Position numbers and translations under genes: made by a program. This document shows, piece after piece, positions 20,001 to 27,227 of a DNA stretch of 64,000 bases (position 1 is the first letter of the stretch; each line of letters starts with the position of its first letter). Below the pieces are notes generated by a model. It saw only the letters and a program-made list of their open reading frames with translations. It had not been told where the DNA came from and did no database searches. The DNA comes from Candidatus Endomicrobium neocapritermitis (GTDB lineage: Bacteria > Elusimicrobiota > Endomicrobiia > Endomicrobiales > Endomicrobiaceae): NCBI GenBank assembly GCA_009778325.1, contig WRJZ01000054.1, positions 1 to 64,000 of the forward strand, written 5' to 3'.

Positions 20001-23000
20001 TTTTCGATACTCTTACCTCAATGGATATTGCAAGATATTCCGATATACTTGATACAAATACGCTTTTTAATGAACTCAGACCGAAAAAAGACAAAATTCT
20101 TTCAATGGTTTCAGAAAAATACAGGACAGATTTCAAAATGCTGGAAACCGCGAAAAACAAGTTTGAAGCAAAAGCAAGAGGTGAAAACGTCAGCGACGAA
20201 GACATAAAAAACTCATTTGAAGCCGTTTCGGATTATGTAAAATCTTTTGCGTCAAAAGACGCCGCGGCTAAAATTAAAGCGGATTTAAACTCGCCGGACT
20301 CGTTTTTATTTCTTGCTTCCGTGGACATACTTACAAATTATTTTTTTAACCCTTCAGTACAGGAAAAATCTTTTGGCGATTTAAAATTTACCCAGAAACA
20401 GCTTGATTATATATGGTCTGCCTTTGTGGAATTATCGAAAAACAATGAGAAGGGATTTGCTCTTACAAATTATATTAATGCCGGCGTCATGATAAATTTT
20501 ATGGAGGCTTCCAATAATAAGAAATTAAACGAACATTTCAGACAATCCCAATCTTTCTTGTTACTTAATAAAAACTTAACTTTGCTGGATGAAATATATC
20601 CCGGAAACCAAAATATACCGGATTCGCTTAAAAAAGACTTTATAGATTTTTTCGGACGCGCCGGCAAAAAAATAATGCAGTTCACCCAGCTTGAAATATT
20701 TGAAATTATAATCCCGCGCAAATTTACAAATCCCGAAATACCAAAAATTATGGAAGAAGCGGTAAGCAATGTTTTAAGAAAAGATAAAGCCGGAGAACCG
20801 GACGGCTTTTTGTCGGCGCAGATTGCAAAGATTGATATTAATCCCGCGCTGCGCGAGACATTAAAAATGTTTGAAAACGCGAAAAAACTTTTTTCGGCTG
20901 CAGGCGCGCAGGTAAATGTACAGGAAAGCGAAAAAGCTCTTAATGAAGTTACTGCTTATCTCCAGGCATCTATGAAGTCATTGACAGTGTCAATGTTGAA
21001 AAATAGAACTTCTTTAAATATTGAGTCTGCAGACACGCTCCTGCTTCTTAGCGGATTAGATACGCTGTTTACTTATTTTTCAAATCCGGATATGCCTAAG
21101 AAAGATTTCAAATCAGAATCGTTTTTCCCGAACAGACCGGCATTTATGTATATATGGATAGAGGTGTTTACTAAACTGGCAAAAAACAACAAAACGAATT
21201 TTGTTCTTCATGATTTCATTTATCTGAATCTTATGAAATCATTTACGAATATAACAGGAGAGCAAAGAGATGAATTTGCCATTCGAACGCAGGAAATTTT
21301 TGCAGAGAGGATTAATTTTATTGATGCGTCTTACGGCAAGGATGAGACTATACCTCAAGAGATAGAAGATGGCATCAGAAATTTCTTCTTTTCTACCTAT
21401 GATTTTGCTCCGGGATTTAAAACGCAAATTGGCGCATTAGAAAAACTTATAGACAGCGGCGCTATAAAAAATCAACATCTTTTAAAGATCATGCGCAAGA
21501 TTGCAGAAGACAGCATTCAAGACAAAAAGAAAAACGCATCGTCAAATATCGACGCTTATCTTAACGCCAAGATTGAGTTTGTTAAAAATATGCCCATAGT
21601 CAATACAACTGCGTCCGCGGAATACAGTTTTTTGTTAAATAGAATAGATAATGATATAGCCGACGCTATCAGGTTTATGACAGAAAACGGCGAAGAAATG
21701 AACACAGACCAGCGCGGCCTGTTTAATAAAGCATTTCCATCTAATACCGCTAAATATTTTGAAATCCTCATCAACAGAGATGATGAGGATTATTTGCTTA
21801 AAATATTTAAAAATGAAAAAGAAAATCTAAAAATGCGGCTGTTAGCGCTTCTTTATCTAAAAATTAAAGGCAGTCCGGATAAGGATGTTAAAGATCCTGC
21901 CGCATTTATCAAAAATTTTGACGACGAAATACTTTCGATGACAGCAGAAAACAACTATGAATTGAAAGCAATATTGATGGGCACGCATATTCTGCTTATG
22001 AATAATCTCGGTATTCCAAAGAGCGTTGAAACAGAAAAATTTCCTTACGGCGTATATTACGATACTCTTTTTGAAAAAATGGCGGCTGCCGTTATCGTAA
22101 ACCTGCGGCCAACTGCGAATGACAAAGGACATACAACGGCAGGCTCGGGGTTTGACTTTACTATAGATCACACTCAGGCAAGCTACGCCGCTCATGAGCT
22201 TTTTCATAACTATCTGTTTATTCTGGCTCCGGACCTGCTTTTTAAGTTCAATTCGGATGAAATAGGAACTTTACATGAACTTTTTTCTTTTGCAGGGCAG
22301 GGCTTTATAGATTCATTAATGGGAAAAATATTGCCTTATAAATATTCGTATTTAACTCTGCATTTATTTTCCGATAAGCAGCAGGAACCTATGGGCGAGC
22401 ATAGCGCCGCAATGGGTTTTATAAATATTTTACAGAATGGAGTTAAAGCGGCAAGCGCTGAATTCATGTGGACTCATCTTACCGAGGCTATACTAAAATT
22501 TGCCGTAAGCATTAAGTCTGTGAAGGACTACGAATCACAGAAAGCTCTTTTTGAAAATTTTACGGACAAATTCAGCGATTATATGTTGTCTAGGCCGGGA
22601 ATATTCAAAGATTTCAATAAAGAAGCATTTCTTGATTTTGTTAAGAATTATACAACGGGCGAACATGATTTGTCTCTTATGAACCGGAAAAATTTTATAA
22701 GCAACAGACCTTCAACGGATAATGCCGGACATTATGCGGACGAGCTGTGGCTGACTGATCTAAATATAGCCAAGAATTACGATTCCTATTCTGAGGAACA
22801 ACTTAAAGGAGTTTTCCCCAATACCGAATTCGGATATATTAAAAATGTAATGCGCCATATGAAAAACGCTAATACGCTGGCAGACATCGCAAACAATAAA
22901 GATACGGATATTATGCACAGATTGTTTGCTTTTAATTTACTTACAGGCGTGTATATGGCAGATATCGAAGAATTTGATGATTTGATTGATGAGTTTATGG

Positions 23001-25624
23001 AAAATCTTAAAAACGGAGAAATATCAATAACAAATGATTATGATTTAAGGGCTGCTCTTACCGGACTAAACGCTTTTATGCTGCGCGATATTGACATTAT
23101 GAAAGATTTAAACGGTATTGAACGTAATGAGCAGGCGCGCAATCAGATACTTGAGAATATAAGTCAGACATTTGCATTAATTATGTCGGCAACTTTTATA
23201 AACAAAGGAAGTAAAGAGATTCCAAGAAATCTATACATATATCTGACAGATACTTATGCAAATAGCATAAAATCAGTTCTTACGGATCAATATTCAGTTT
23301 TCAGTGGAACCGATTTCTATAATAATCTTTTGAAAAAAGTTGAAAATCTGCCTATTTATAATAAAGACGGAGCTGTGAGAGAAGGTACGGAACAGCTTCT
23401 TAACAACCAGCTTTATCTCGAAAATCCTGCTAAGGTCGAAAGACAGAAGTACGAAGATTCGCAAGCACGGCAGCAATCTGACGACGAGCTTGCAAACTCT
23501 CTTTCGGAAATTATGAACCCTAAGAGAGTAGAAGAACTTCCAAAGGCAATGTCTGTATTCGAAATACCTATGCTTGCAAACGGAGAAGGCGTACCCATAG
23601 ATTTTGTTATTTCGGAAAAAATAGGCGCAAATAAAATTATAAATGTAAACGGCGAAATAAAACTTGAAAATCCCGAAACGGCGCATTTATTTGAAATTAC
23701 AAGAGGAATAAACGGGAAATACTATCTACGTTCTCCGGGTTCTTTTTTACGTTTTGGCGAAAAAACCAAAGCAGCGCCTGCTTTGGCGCAGACAACGCGC
23801 AAATCAAGAGCTCCGGAAACAATTTCTCAAAAAGACACGGATTTGATAAACTTTCTTGCGCACAAAAATATGGGGCCAAGATTGATTGCTCCCGCTGTTT
23901 TCATTATGAATTTGCCTAAAATAGCGGCAAACTTTTTATCATCGTTATTTTCCGATGAAGCCAAACAAATAATCGTAAACTCTCATTTTATAGAGCAGTC
24001 CGGCATAGTAGACGCCGTAAGAGAGTTTGGCGCTGCGGCTACTTTGACAACAGAAGGCTATGTCAATCTTCCCGTGTATGTTATAAAAGGACAAGGCATT
24101 CCTAAAGATTACCCGGAGCTGAATTTTGTTCCAAGCGGCAGAAGCGGTTTATGGACAGGAAGGTCACAGGGCGCCATTGTTGTATATGCAGACACTTCGC
24201 TTGATGAATCTATAGCCGCCGAGCTTGCTTCCAACAGAAAAATCAATACAATTGTAAAACAAATTGCCGGAACATCCGCAAACTTGAGGAATATTTCGAT
24301 TGAATGGATAGAAGTTGACCATTCGGACGCGCAAAAAGCAATAACTTATTCTGATAACGGTAATGTCCAGGTTGGATATAATCTGTTTAAAGACATGCTT
24401 GAAAAAGGTAAAGTCGCGGAATATAACGCTTCTTTAAGAAAAACTAAGAACACTGACGGTTTTACTTTCGCGAAGGGGCTGCTGCATGATATTGATAAGG
24501 TGAAAACCAGAGAAGAATTCATTGAAGCTCTTGAACAACAGCAAAAAATAGGAAACGGGCAGATTGTAATAGACGAAGCATTGGCTCGAAGCATTATAAA
24601 CGAAATAGGGATACAGCGTTTCTTGGAATTTTTAAACGCTGCAGGAAAAGACGGCGTTCATGTATTTCTAAATTTAGTATCTCGGGAAGTACCGAACGAT
24701 CTCAAAAATGCTGGATTTGCCGGACATATCCTTACAAACGCTGAAGGTAAAATTGAAATTCATAATTATGCTCTCGGATCTGTTTCAACCGTTACAAAAG
24801 CTAAGGATTTCAACACTCTCGAAGAGCTTGAAGAACAAGTAAGAACCGCTCCTCCGGGCTATTTCATGATAAGCAGCTCGCAGTTTAACAATGCAATAAC
24901 ATCTGAAAAAAGCGGATTATTCATATCGCAGATAATAGAAGCTATTTCCAGCATGAAAATATTAAAGATGTTTACGCCGGAAAAAATGACGCCTGATTTT
25001 GCTTTAAACGCGGCAAGAAATTTTGATATTAAAGATATGCCGCAAATGAGCCCGGAACAAGAATTAGAGGTAGCTATTGCTTACGATGCCGGCAATTATA
25101 GAGAAATCATATCAGCACTTGATTTGCCTCAATCCCACCCTATATCTGTTTACATAACGAAATTGGAAAGCCAGACAAGTCAGATGAAAGAGATTGATAA
25201 AAAGGAAACGTACGATGCATTTGTTAGCGGTCTAATCGAAAAAATACTTACGGCAAAGGCGCTAAGAAAAGCGCATAAGCCGAATGGCCTTCAGGATAAA
25301 AATTATGAAATTATTTTGGGACGCGCTTTAGTTTTTCAGATTTGGGAAAACGCAGAAGGAAAGGGCTTAGAAATCAGCGAAAAACAGTTCACGAGTAATT
25401 TGACAAAGAGACAAGCGGAAAATCAACTCTACGCAAAGATTCAAGAATTAATGCAGACTGCTTTCGGAGAAGATACGGAAAAGACAGCTAAAGTTAAAGC
25501 GATAAATTCAATTATAGAACTTATACCGCCGATAGCCGAAGAAAGAAGAAAGAATTTGACAAAAGACGATATCAAACCGGATTTCAGCATGAAAGATTAC
25601 GAAAGCATATTGTCTGCAGCGTAA
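11084..25624 (+). CDS. Giant exported multidomain protein with HExxH motifs
   Basis: A 4,846-residue protein in one uninterrupted frame. The start is the ATG at 11084, with GGAG 6 bp upstream; a TTG four codons earlier is unlikely. Residues 1-30 form a signal peptide ending AWA. Residues about 65-490 resemble the EreA/ChaN-like fold (IQDLHCHPEAQ at 73, HVEGAYG near 107, GGFHSPG at 483); low confidence. A hydrophobic helix lies at 750-768. HEATH at 919 is gluzincin-like. Residues about 1290-1390 look like a GHKL ATPase (N-box with N1311, GLGYGS at 1360). From about 1730 two repeat types alternate, including HELGH at 2187, HELGH at 2569 and HELFH at 3704, each followed by an ELFA/ELFS glutamate about 30 residues on. 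A C-terminal unknown region follows. Function unknown; perhaps a surface or periplasmic protease-like scaffold. Confidence 0.85.
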   Translation: MNIKKFTSLLTMLCFLVTFAGQNLAWATQETSSGKIGSAEFKKIFENIPLIPTQYGKVTSVSDLGGKSIVVNIQDLHCHPEAQRNISRIIEILDKNYKVRSVHVEGAYGKISTEWLSGIQDKQLRDSLVEQMLNDGRLNAAEYYAVKNDKKDFLFGIENKQIHEDNIKRLAYILDKQEIYDELLAKIQNNLNFWDSKYTNIRNKRFNKTLEKYHSGKMKTDKFYAILNKYANKINSNPEKYNNVLPINTSNYPNIQNFMFVTKANADLNMKKVQLQLQAILSYLKAKLPPQAFQIFLDETDNFANIDRLAAALSNFSTMFDINLNAHYSDLNTFFKLQTLSRNINPLDLIAEERHLIERLRTALSYDQTENEIAFMSDFYGYFRDYMKNTLMSDDLAYLAARLDKFRTLYAKYAFVNDLKSVEQDFEILNAFHKINEDRNDIFSDNIFKYWQPKDTGSAKSIVTNNADDIFKNAEEIIVVVTGGFHSPGLKDILAKKGITDIIITPTVTTDTKRAEEIYEEIIRQQSIFLRETLAFGIASQAISQEQFEILVTAGISLMKDVRYSPDNIKALMDNLKSINPEFKIENDTITLPADKEKIKRNTVKIINKDGRIALDLRRYNNPAKTEKDYKSAMDEVFKLIRHSILTPNSAIRILNPDIDGFVTGFINFAEKNRFYNFLNGDGFEMNVAAFIAQNKEVKYIYGINIETLGRLPLEMQRAFLDAHNKESEKAILRIMPQKKNTQQNFFRRAAAIIIFVFMYLSYSPTTSHSSEMFINREEVFIPRQTPVNIAQAGQAAEYQKTANETIITMPAQRIVESLSQHGYLQTPSLISEKNVRRSIEKSNEDKRQKQVNAAYDILQKNGIIEPGKRYPVLFLENLDAPNMDFANFDGRFIVVPGKSFDKLNNEQQMDFLIVKIAHEATHLNNNRELLLITDEAKAFRATTESLKLTSTATADGLKYQEFVARAFEFLTNNQRDVLRVFDFYKEEEDFSQLYYSDVTVAPMHNSNPGVIPISDTTIIIELFKTDSKKDIKFRFAIDTKTNEIVHVEVIQGDSREIFMPKDNSILHLQPQPAPQMTMVWLKWIFKTFNVSKPTQEKWVKRIETPIMVLGDWFPKVQKGFLFLHSEEDREAVEKALSSEGGINSQTKQAFRAAKSKINFPIIKQIADLAVKIRAAFIITAALHIDFNNKETERVNEIEKILIDKLQPEQFVSLDFTDIEIDRSKTMITGFTNSNDSKNSEQKKMDAIDAGKPVLISLVYDRNKTEEGVVDEAGGEKFQDVTNRVLDNIVEKFYKLRIEGTAESFKEMIKNAFIHGNNANLSKKIFIYFDGKDILIINEDSSKVKNLETTSNISKSGMYGLGYGSIQAGRNVSMKWARINIGNDKNIFITAGTPYTIGSNGLEKKEVGEQALKKISQTAAWKEPKELPRTDNAYKLPEMKEGGKVYFEGYKDSDEDFPIIFISKQNGKFIIHNISDGFINLQNEKFEIREENGAYYLVTTHRFDHNYKVNITAVNKTISIKTFDLSTGKYDFERIGNNKENIEYLEEYFLEFLSSKEGKTYAYYDNEESYKRINEYFNRVKTLESNLKDKNIQITKRFFYMGRNIVEIQYDNGEKYLFYQSRRGTGLKNEGNWYPLIGISMESGFEDNLKGWFVKFGERDDIISGVDDLYGSSAFAHTVKLLAEDDAKLKLSTGRGIANQSDQLTTPSTVERLAKIGIKQNVDENSGQAAFAFLVFDSLTSMEIGSDMDALRNERQKNDILKALPEKTQEAFKMLETAKKELSENNFDQVIAFIQSQLKNLSKNIEFEKIDITSPNTLLLIAALELMTGYLLQNPQKTAVFNVSDMYNVLHLYIYLSEKYANGLLLSNYLMTKGASGFVDVFINMFPVLGHTLAKKAMEFFKNNVFLLDNEYGESGKIPQIFLGNLEALYGLFKNDDNADNALIRLLNDSSLKNQDIIDKVKALRIKLVSAKLDSLLDKKFNMTQKIPSIDDYDDAENYQYLLYKIINDISYNLKILRDYGILPDESKLKKAFPEGEYEYIDILSHKNDKDFLLGVIENKENKHSIHQRLFAAMYFKANREFDSEGGLTDKDIESLAQAYRENINSFKVSNNFDLQASIMGTHLLLSRELNITKEHEDLRFSRNYKNLFTKMSSAIIVGDPNNNKKIAANETLMFTRKYVSPDAIAHELGHYYLYILSNYSDISMLNELFAYTIQGYIAVNIMKKIPFFAENFMTLKFGEDGFDEQEIHSAAKGFINSISAAFKALNYPFSLIHLSQAIVEFAKNDKSVYASQSVFIRKFLEAYSKFLKENFNPDLNPEDFIRTFSLIEPDLGRDISEKSRLVDNITASEKLESLLNDKIKYSKEIPKISYAPTFSDPTGENTAFDYQDNLNNTVEEIADNLGALYEYNNFDAIPHENIKRHFPNIHKAFPNGEYDYLHILVNRENNVYLRKVFNDKTKELKYRLFAMMYLKANGQTISDTDTVSITNEFEKVVTTFEIGNNFDLRAAAMGTHLFLTKEFKFIAVNQYNDLFKKIASSIIVAQAEHDKVGANSRLIFTKASAVIDIIAHELGHTYLEFLVPKLDIIISKTDRTFHELFAFTIMGVIVEKLGNLQPFKGYSMNFLLYSNTEQPEQNIHAAVGGFLNTAWTVFKELNYIFSLPHLAEAIIQFTKDTRYEDYTTQSSLFTAFLENYADFISNNFPETKTDKEYFLNLFKQLEGTELGKLILQRKRLIENMSSTENYKNYALDLSLAELKAAKYISKDTERLFQFGFHPDEIEYLYIMKNNKSPNELKNIINDSSADIKHRLYALAMIREIGNTEDFSELININEFINKFKNREIEINNIFDFKAVAAGLHEAVMSGKNQRDFFKDSANTYRSILSLALINKGNIDRRNRSQYLYVTDFSEYSLMEAFENLYSKDAVNPRVHSELRDMLGKIFNSFDALENFYRLLTGYQPSDINISKQNIAFDFLVFDTLTSMDIARYSDILDTNTLFNELRPKKDKILSMVSEKYRTDFKMLETAKNKFEAKARGENVSDEDIKNSFEAVSDYVKSFASKDAAAKIKADLNSPDSFLFLASVDILTNYFFNPSVQEKSFGDLKFTQKQLDYIWSAFVELSKNNEKGFALTNYINAGVMINFMEASNNKKLNEHFRQSQSFLLLNKNLTLLDEIYPGNQNIPDSLKKDFIDFFGRAGKKIMQFTQLEIFEIIIPRKFTNPEIPKIMEEAVSNVLRKDKAGEPDGFLSAQIAKIDINPALRETLKMFENAKKLFSAAGAQVNVQESEKALNEVTAYLQASMKSLTVSMLKNRTSLNIESADTLLLLSGLDTLFTYFSNPDMPKKDFKSESFFPNRPAFMYIWIEVFTKLAKNNKTNFVLHDFIYLNLMKSFTNITGEQRDEFAIRTQEIFAERINFIDASYGKDETIPQEIEDGIRNFFFSTYDFAPGFKTQIGALEKLIDSGAIKNQHLLKIMRKIAEDSIQDKKKNASSNIDAYLNAKIEFVKNMPIVNTTASAEYSFLLNRIDNDIADAIRFMTENGEEMNTDQRGLFNKAFPSNTAKYFEILINRDDEDYLLKIFKNEKENLKMRLLALLYLKIKGSPDKDVKDPAAFIKNFDDEILSMTAENNYELKAILMGTHILLMNNLGIPKSVETEKFPYGVYYDTLFEKMAAAVIVNLRPTANDKGHTTAGSGFDFTIDHTQASYAAHELFHNYLFILAPDLLFKFNSDEIGTLHELFSFAGQGFIDSLMGKILPYKYSYLTLHLFSDKQQEPMGEHSAAMGFINILQNGVKAASAEFMWTHLTEAILKFAVSIKSVKDYESQKALFENFTDKFSDYMLSRPGIFKDFNKEAFLDFVKNYTTGEHDLSLMNRKNFISNRPSTDNAGHYADELWLTDLNIAKNYDSYSEEQLKGVFPNTEFGYIKNVMRHMKNANTLADIANNKDTDIMHRLFAFNLLTGVYMADIEEFDDLIDEFMENLKNGEISITNDYDLRAALTGLNAFMLRDIDIMKDLNGIERNEQARNQILENISQTFALIMSATFINKGSKEIPRNLYIYLTDTYANSIKSVLTDQYSVFSGTDFYNNLLKKVENLPIYNKDGAVREGTEQLLNNQLYLENPAKVERQKYEDSQARQQSDDELANSLSEIMNPKRVEELPKAMSVFEIPMLANGEGVPIDFVISEKIGANKIINVNGEIKLENPETAHLFEITRGINGKYYLRSPGSFLRFGEKTKAAPALAQTTRKSRAPETISQKDTDLINFLAHKNMGPRLIAPAVFIMNLPKIAANFLSSLFSDEAKQIIVNSHFIEQSGIVDAVREFGAAATLTTEGYVNLPVYVIKGQGIPKDYPELNFVPSGRSGLWTGRSQGAIVVYADTSLDESIAAELASNRKINTIVKQIAGTSANLRNISIEWIEVDHSDAQKAITYSDNGNVQVGYNLFKDMLEKGKVAEYNASLRKTKNTDGFTFAKGLLHDIDKVKTREEFIEALEQQQKIGNGQIVIDEALARSIINEIGIQRFLEFLNAAGKDGVHVFLNLVSREVPNDLKNAGFAGHILTNAEGKIEIHNYALGSVSTVTKAKDFNTLEELEEQVRTAPPGYFMISSSQFNNAITSEKSGLFISQIIEAISSMKILKMFTPEKMTPDFALNAARNFDIKDMPQMSPEQELEVAIAYDAGNYREIISALDLPQSHPISVYITKLESQTSQMKEIDKKETYDAFVSGLIEKILTAKALRKAHKPNGLQDKNYEIILGRALVFQIWENAEGKGLEISEKQFTSNLTKRQAENQLYAKIQELMQTAFGEDTEKTAKVKAINSIIELIPPIAEERRKNLTKDDIKPDFSMKDYESILSAA

Positions 25625-25690
25625 CGGCAGATAATTGAGAAAAGATAAAAAGTAATGTCAGAAAATAGGAAAAGCAGCATAGGCGCATTA
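25622..25690. repeat. Decayed fold-back element at the stop of the giant gene
   Basis: TAACGGCAGATAATTGAGAA begins with the TAA stop codon of the giant gene and continues with AAAGATAAAAAGTAATGTCA words. This is the same TAA(C/A)GGC border seen at the stops of hydG, nrdG and feoB. No second arm is evident. Confidence 0.55.
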
Positions 25691-25758
25691 AAACAAACTT
25701 GGCAAACGGATGAGTTAGCGTCTTTTGTATGCTAAAGGCCGAGGCGGAGTAAAGACAT

Positions 25759-25801
25759 AAAACCGGACGATAACAAAAATTTTGTTATTGTCCGGTTTTC
25801 T
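25759..25801 (+). terminator. Intrinsic terminator after the giant gene
   Basis: AAAACCGGAC...GTCCGGTTTT (25759-25799) with the internal extension ATAACAAAAATTTTGTTAT makes a stem of about 19 bp followed by CTATTG. It is nearly symmetric, so it may act on both strands. The 304 bp between this gene and the next otherwise hold only the repeat remnant and AT-rich promoter sequence. Confidence 0.85.
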
Positions 25802-25892
25802 ATTGTTGCTGAATCTTTTTGTGTCTTATTTATCCAACTCTCCTTATTTTTTACTTACTGAAATAAAATTTACATAAATAAAGTTTTACAAA

Positions 25893-25928
25893 TTGAAACT
25901 GTATATATTTTTTTACTATAATACATCT
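25893..25928 (+). promoter_or_regulatory. Promoter giving a leaderless nuclease mRNA
   Basis: -35 TTGAAA (25893-25898), 18-bp spacer, -10 TATAAT (25917-25922). The ATG of the gene lies 6 bp after the -10, where transcription would start, and no Shine-Dalgarno exists. The paralogue at 40931 has the same geometry. Confidence 0.75.
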
Positions 25929-26312
25929 ATGACAAAATTTGGCAAAACGATTATTCCGTTTGAGTATCGTCCCGAACCGCACGAACTTGATACGGCAAAA
26001 TTTTTTAACAAACTCGGAAAAGATGTTGAGTTTTTAACGCCTAATAGAACAAAAGGAATAAAAAATCCCGATATAAAAATGGACGGGATTCTTTGGGAAA
26101 TTAAAGCTCCAAAAAATAATAGCAAGCGTACAATAGAAAATATTTTTAGAAAAGCATTAAAACAATCTAAAAATATAATATTTGATTTAAGAAGAACTAA
26201 AATATCTGATAGAGGGGTTTCTCAAGTAATAAAACAATTTAATCTTGTTAGAAATGCCGACAGGTTATTAATCATTGCAAAGTCTAATAAACTGCTTGAC
26301 TTAAAAAAGTAA
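25929..26312 (+). CDS. PD-(D/E)xK-type nuclease domain protein, CdiA-CT-like
   Basis: A 127-residue stand-alone protein. Residues about 48-62 (NPDIKMDGILWEIKAPK) give the PD...ExK nuclease core, and the pattern RTIENIFRKALKQSKNIIFDL matches CdiA C-terminal tRNase-like toxin domains. A close paralogue is at 40931-41314 (HELxTAxFFNKLGKDVEFL shared). The open frame extends upstream, but the paralogue alignment and the promoter place the start at 25929, giving a leaderless message. No immunity gene is evident beside it. A conserved hairpin lies 19 bp after the stop. Function inferred from motif only. Confidence 0.75.
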   Translation: MTKFGKTIIPFEYRPEPHELDTAKFFNKLGKDVEFLTPNRTKGIKNPDIKMDGILWEIKAPKNNSKRTIENIFRKALKQSKNIIFDLRRTKISDRGVSQVIKQFNLVRNADRLLIIAKSNKLLDLKK

Positions 26313-26329
26313 TTACGCTACAATAATGA

Positions 26330-26382
26330 TGCAGGGAGCGTCGCCTTTACTGGATAGTTTAGGCCACGCTCTTTTGCTTTTT
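26330..26382 (+). other. Conserved hairpin family, copy 1 (3' of nuclease gene)
   Basis: Stem GAGCGT/ACGCTC, a C/C mismatch, inner stem GCCT/AGGC, then ACT-GGAT-AGT, followed by TTTTGCTTTTTT. The loop sequence CTGGATAG is shared with the copy at 41330, and related forms occur at 26399 and 26806. The T-run makes a terminator role likely, but loop conservation exceeds what a terminator needs. Confidence 0.7.
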
Positions 26383-26398
26383 TATATCAAATATAAAC

Positions 26399-26446
26399 CA
26401 GAAGGCGCAACCTTTGCTGAATTGATTAGGTTTCTCCATCTTTATG
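26399..26446 (+). other. Conserved hairpin family, degenerate copy 2
   Basis: GAAGGCGCAACCTTTGCTGA followed by ATTGATTAGGTTTCTCCATCTT keeps the AACCT/AGGTT inner stem and an outer AAGG/CTT stem, but has lost the GGAT loop. It sits between the nuclease gene and the DUF4325 gene with no gene of its own. Confidence 0.5.
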
Positions 26447-26494
26447 TAGGAATAAATAATATTAAAATCTATATGTCAATGGTTGTTTAGCTGT

Positions 26495-26520
26495 ACTTAG
26501 AGTTTGTTCACACTCTAAGT
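26495..26520. repeat. Palindromic scar matching the fused ends of the 274-bp element
   Basis: ACTTAGAGT and ACTCTAAGT flank TTGTTCAC. The 22-nt core TTAGAGTTTGTTCACACTCTAA equals the left end (TTAGAGTGTGTTCACAC) and right end (ACTCTAA) of the element at 51165-51438 joined together with one change. Confidence 0.65.
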
Positions 26521-26535
26521 ATTAGGAGTAAATTT

Positions 26536-26793
26536 ATGAGAATTCAAATATCAAAATTTGGAAATTTGTTAGTTTCAAGACCTGAAGGAAAAGAAGCCTT
26601 TTTGGCTGCGAAAGCATATACATTAAAGGCCGGCGAAGCTGAGTTTGTGCTTGATTTTTCCGGAGTTGACGTTTTAACGCCTTCTTGGGCTGATGAATTT
26701 ACCGGCGGTATTAAAAAAGAATTTAAAAATACAATCATTAGGTATGAAAACACATCAAATCCGTCTGTCCAAGAAACGCTTAATATAATTTAA
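26536..26793 (+). CDS. STAS-like domain protein (DUF4325)
   Basis: An 85-residue protein with the DUF4325 pattern: FGNLLVSRPEGKEAF near 7-21, LDFSGVDVLTPSWADEF near 38-54. These STAS-like proteins are usually partners or regulators of ATPase/kinase or nuclease modules, with role unknown here. AGGAG lies 7 bp upstream of the ATG. A copy of the conserved hairpin follows 13 bp after the stop. Its neighbours are hairpins and a nuclease gene, so the area has a cassette-like look. Confidence 0.8.
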   Translation: MRIQISKFGNLLVSRPEGKEAFLAAKAYTLKAGEAEFVLDFSGVDVLTPSWADEFTGGIKKEFKNTIIRYENTSNPSVQETLNII

Positions 26794-26805
26794 AGTGTAT
26801 GCCCT

Positions 26806-26868
26806 TTAATGACGGAGGACGCAGCCTTTGCCTGATAGCTTAGGTTTCGCCCTCTCTTTTTATTATAT
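26806..26868 (+). other. Conserved hairpin family, copy 3 (3' of DUF4325 gene)
   Basis: GAGGACG...CGCCCTC outer stem, AGCCT/AGGTT inner stem and GC-CTGATA-GC tip, followed by TCTTTTTATTATAT. The overall order of stems matches copies 1 and 4. Confidence 0.65.
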
Positions 26869-26977
26869 TTAGGCTCGGTATACATGATGCTTTGTTGCGC
26901 AAGCGGCGGTCAAACACAAAAAAGAAAAAAATCGAGATAAAACTGATATCTCCTCCTTTACAACAGAAAACATACCG

Positions 26978-27133
26978 TTATTTTTTGTCATTTTGATTTT
27001 GTTTATAACAACATCCAAAACAAGAGCGTTTATCGGTTTTATTATCCGAACAACAGCTTTTTCTTTTAACAAAATGCCTTACAAAAAAAAATACCGCCGC
27101 TATAACAATTATGAGTATTATAATATTTTGCAT
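26978..27133 (-). CDS. FeoB-associated Cys-rich small membrane protein
   Basis: A 51-residue protein starting MQN at 27133, with AGAGG 5 bp upstream; the longer open frame start is unlikely. One N-terminal membrane helix (residues 3-20) is followed by a cytosolic tail with CC and CFGCC motifs. This is the architecture of the small FeoB-associated proteins (FeoC substitutes or partners) found after feoB. It is the third gene of the feoA-feoB operon, about 155 bp after feoB. Confidence 0.8.
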   Translation of the reverse strand: MQNIIILIIVIAAVFFFVRHFVKRKSCCSDNKTDKRSCFGCCYKQNQNDKK

Positions 27134-27227
27134 TTTTACCTCTTTAATATATTTTTTCACACTCAAATAATACTTTGTTTTTCCGCTGCCAATCTGCCGA
27201 ACTTCCGCCTTTCATTGCACTTAATTC

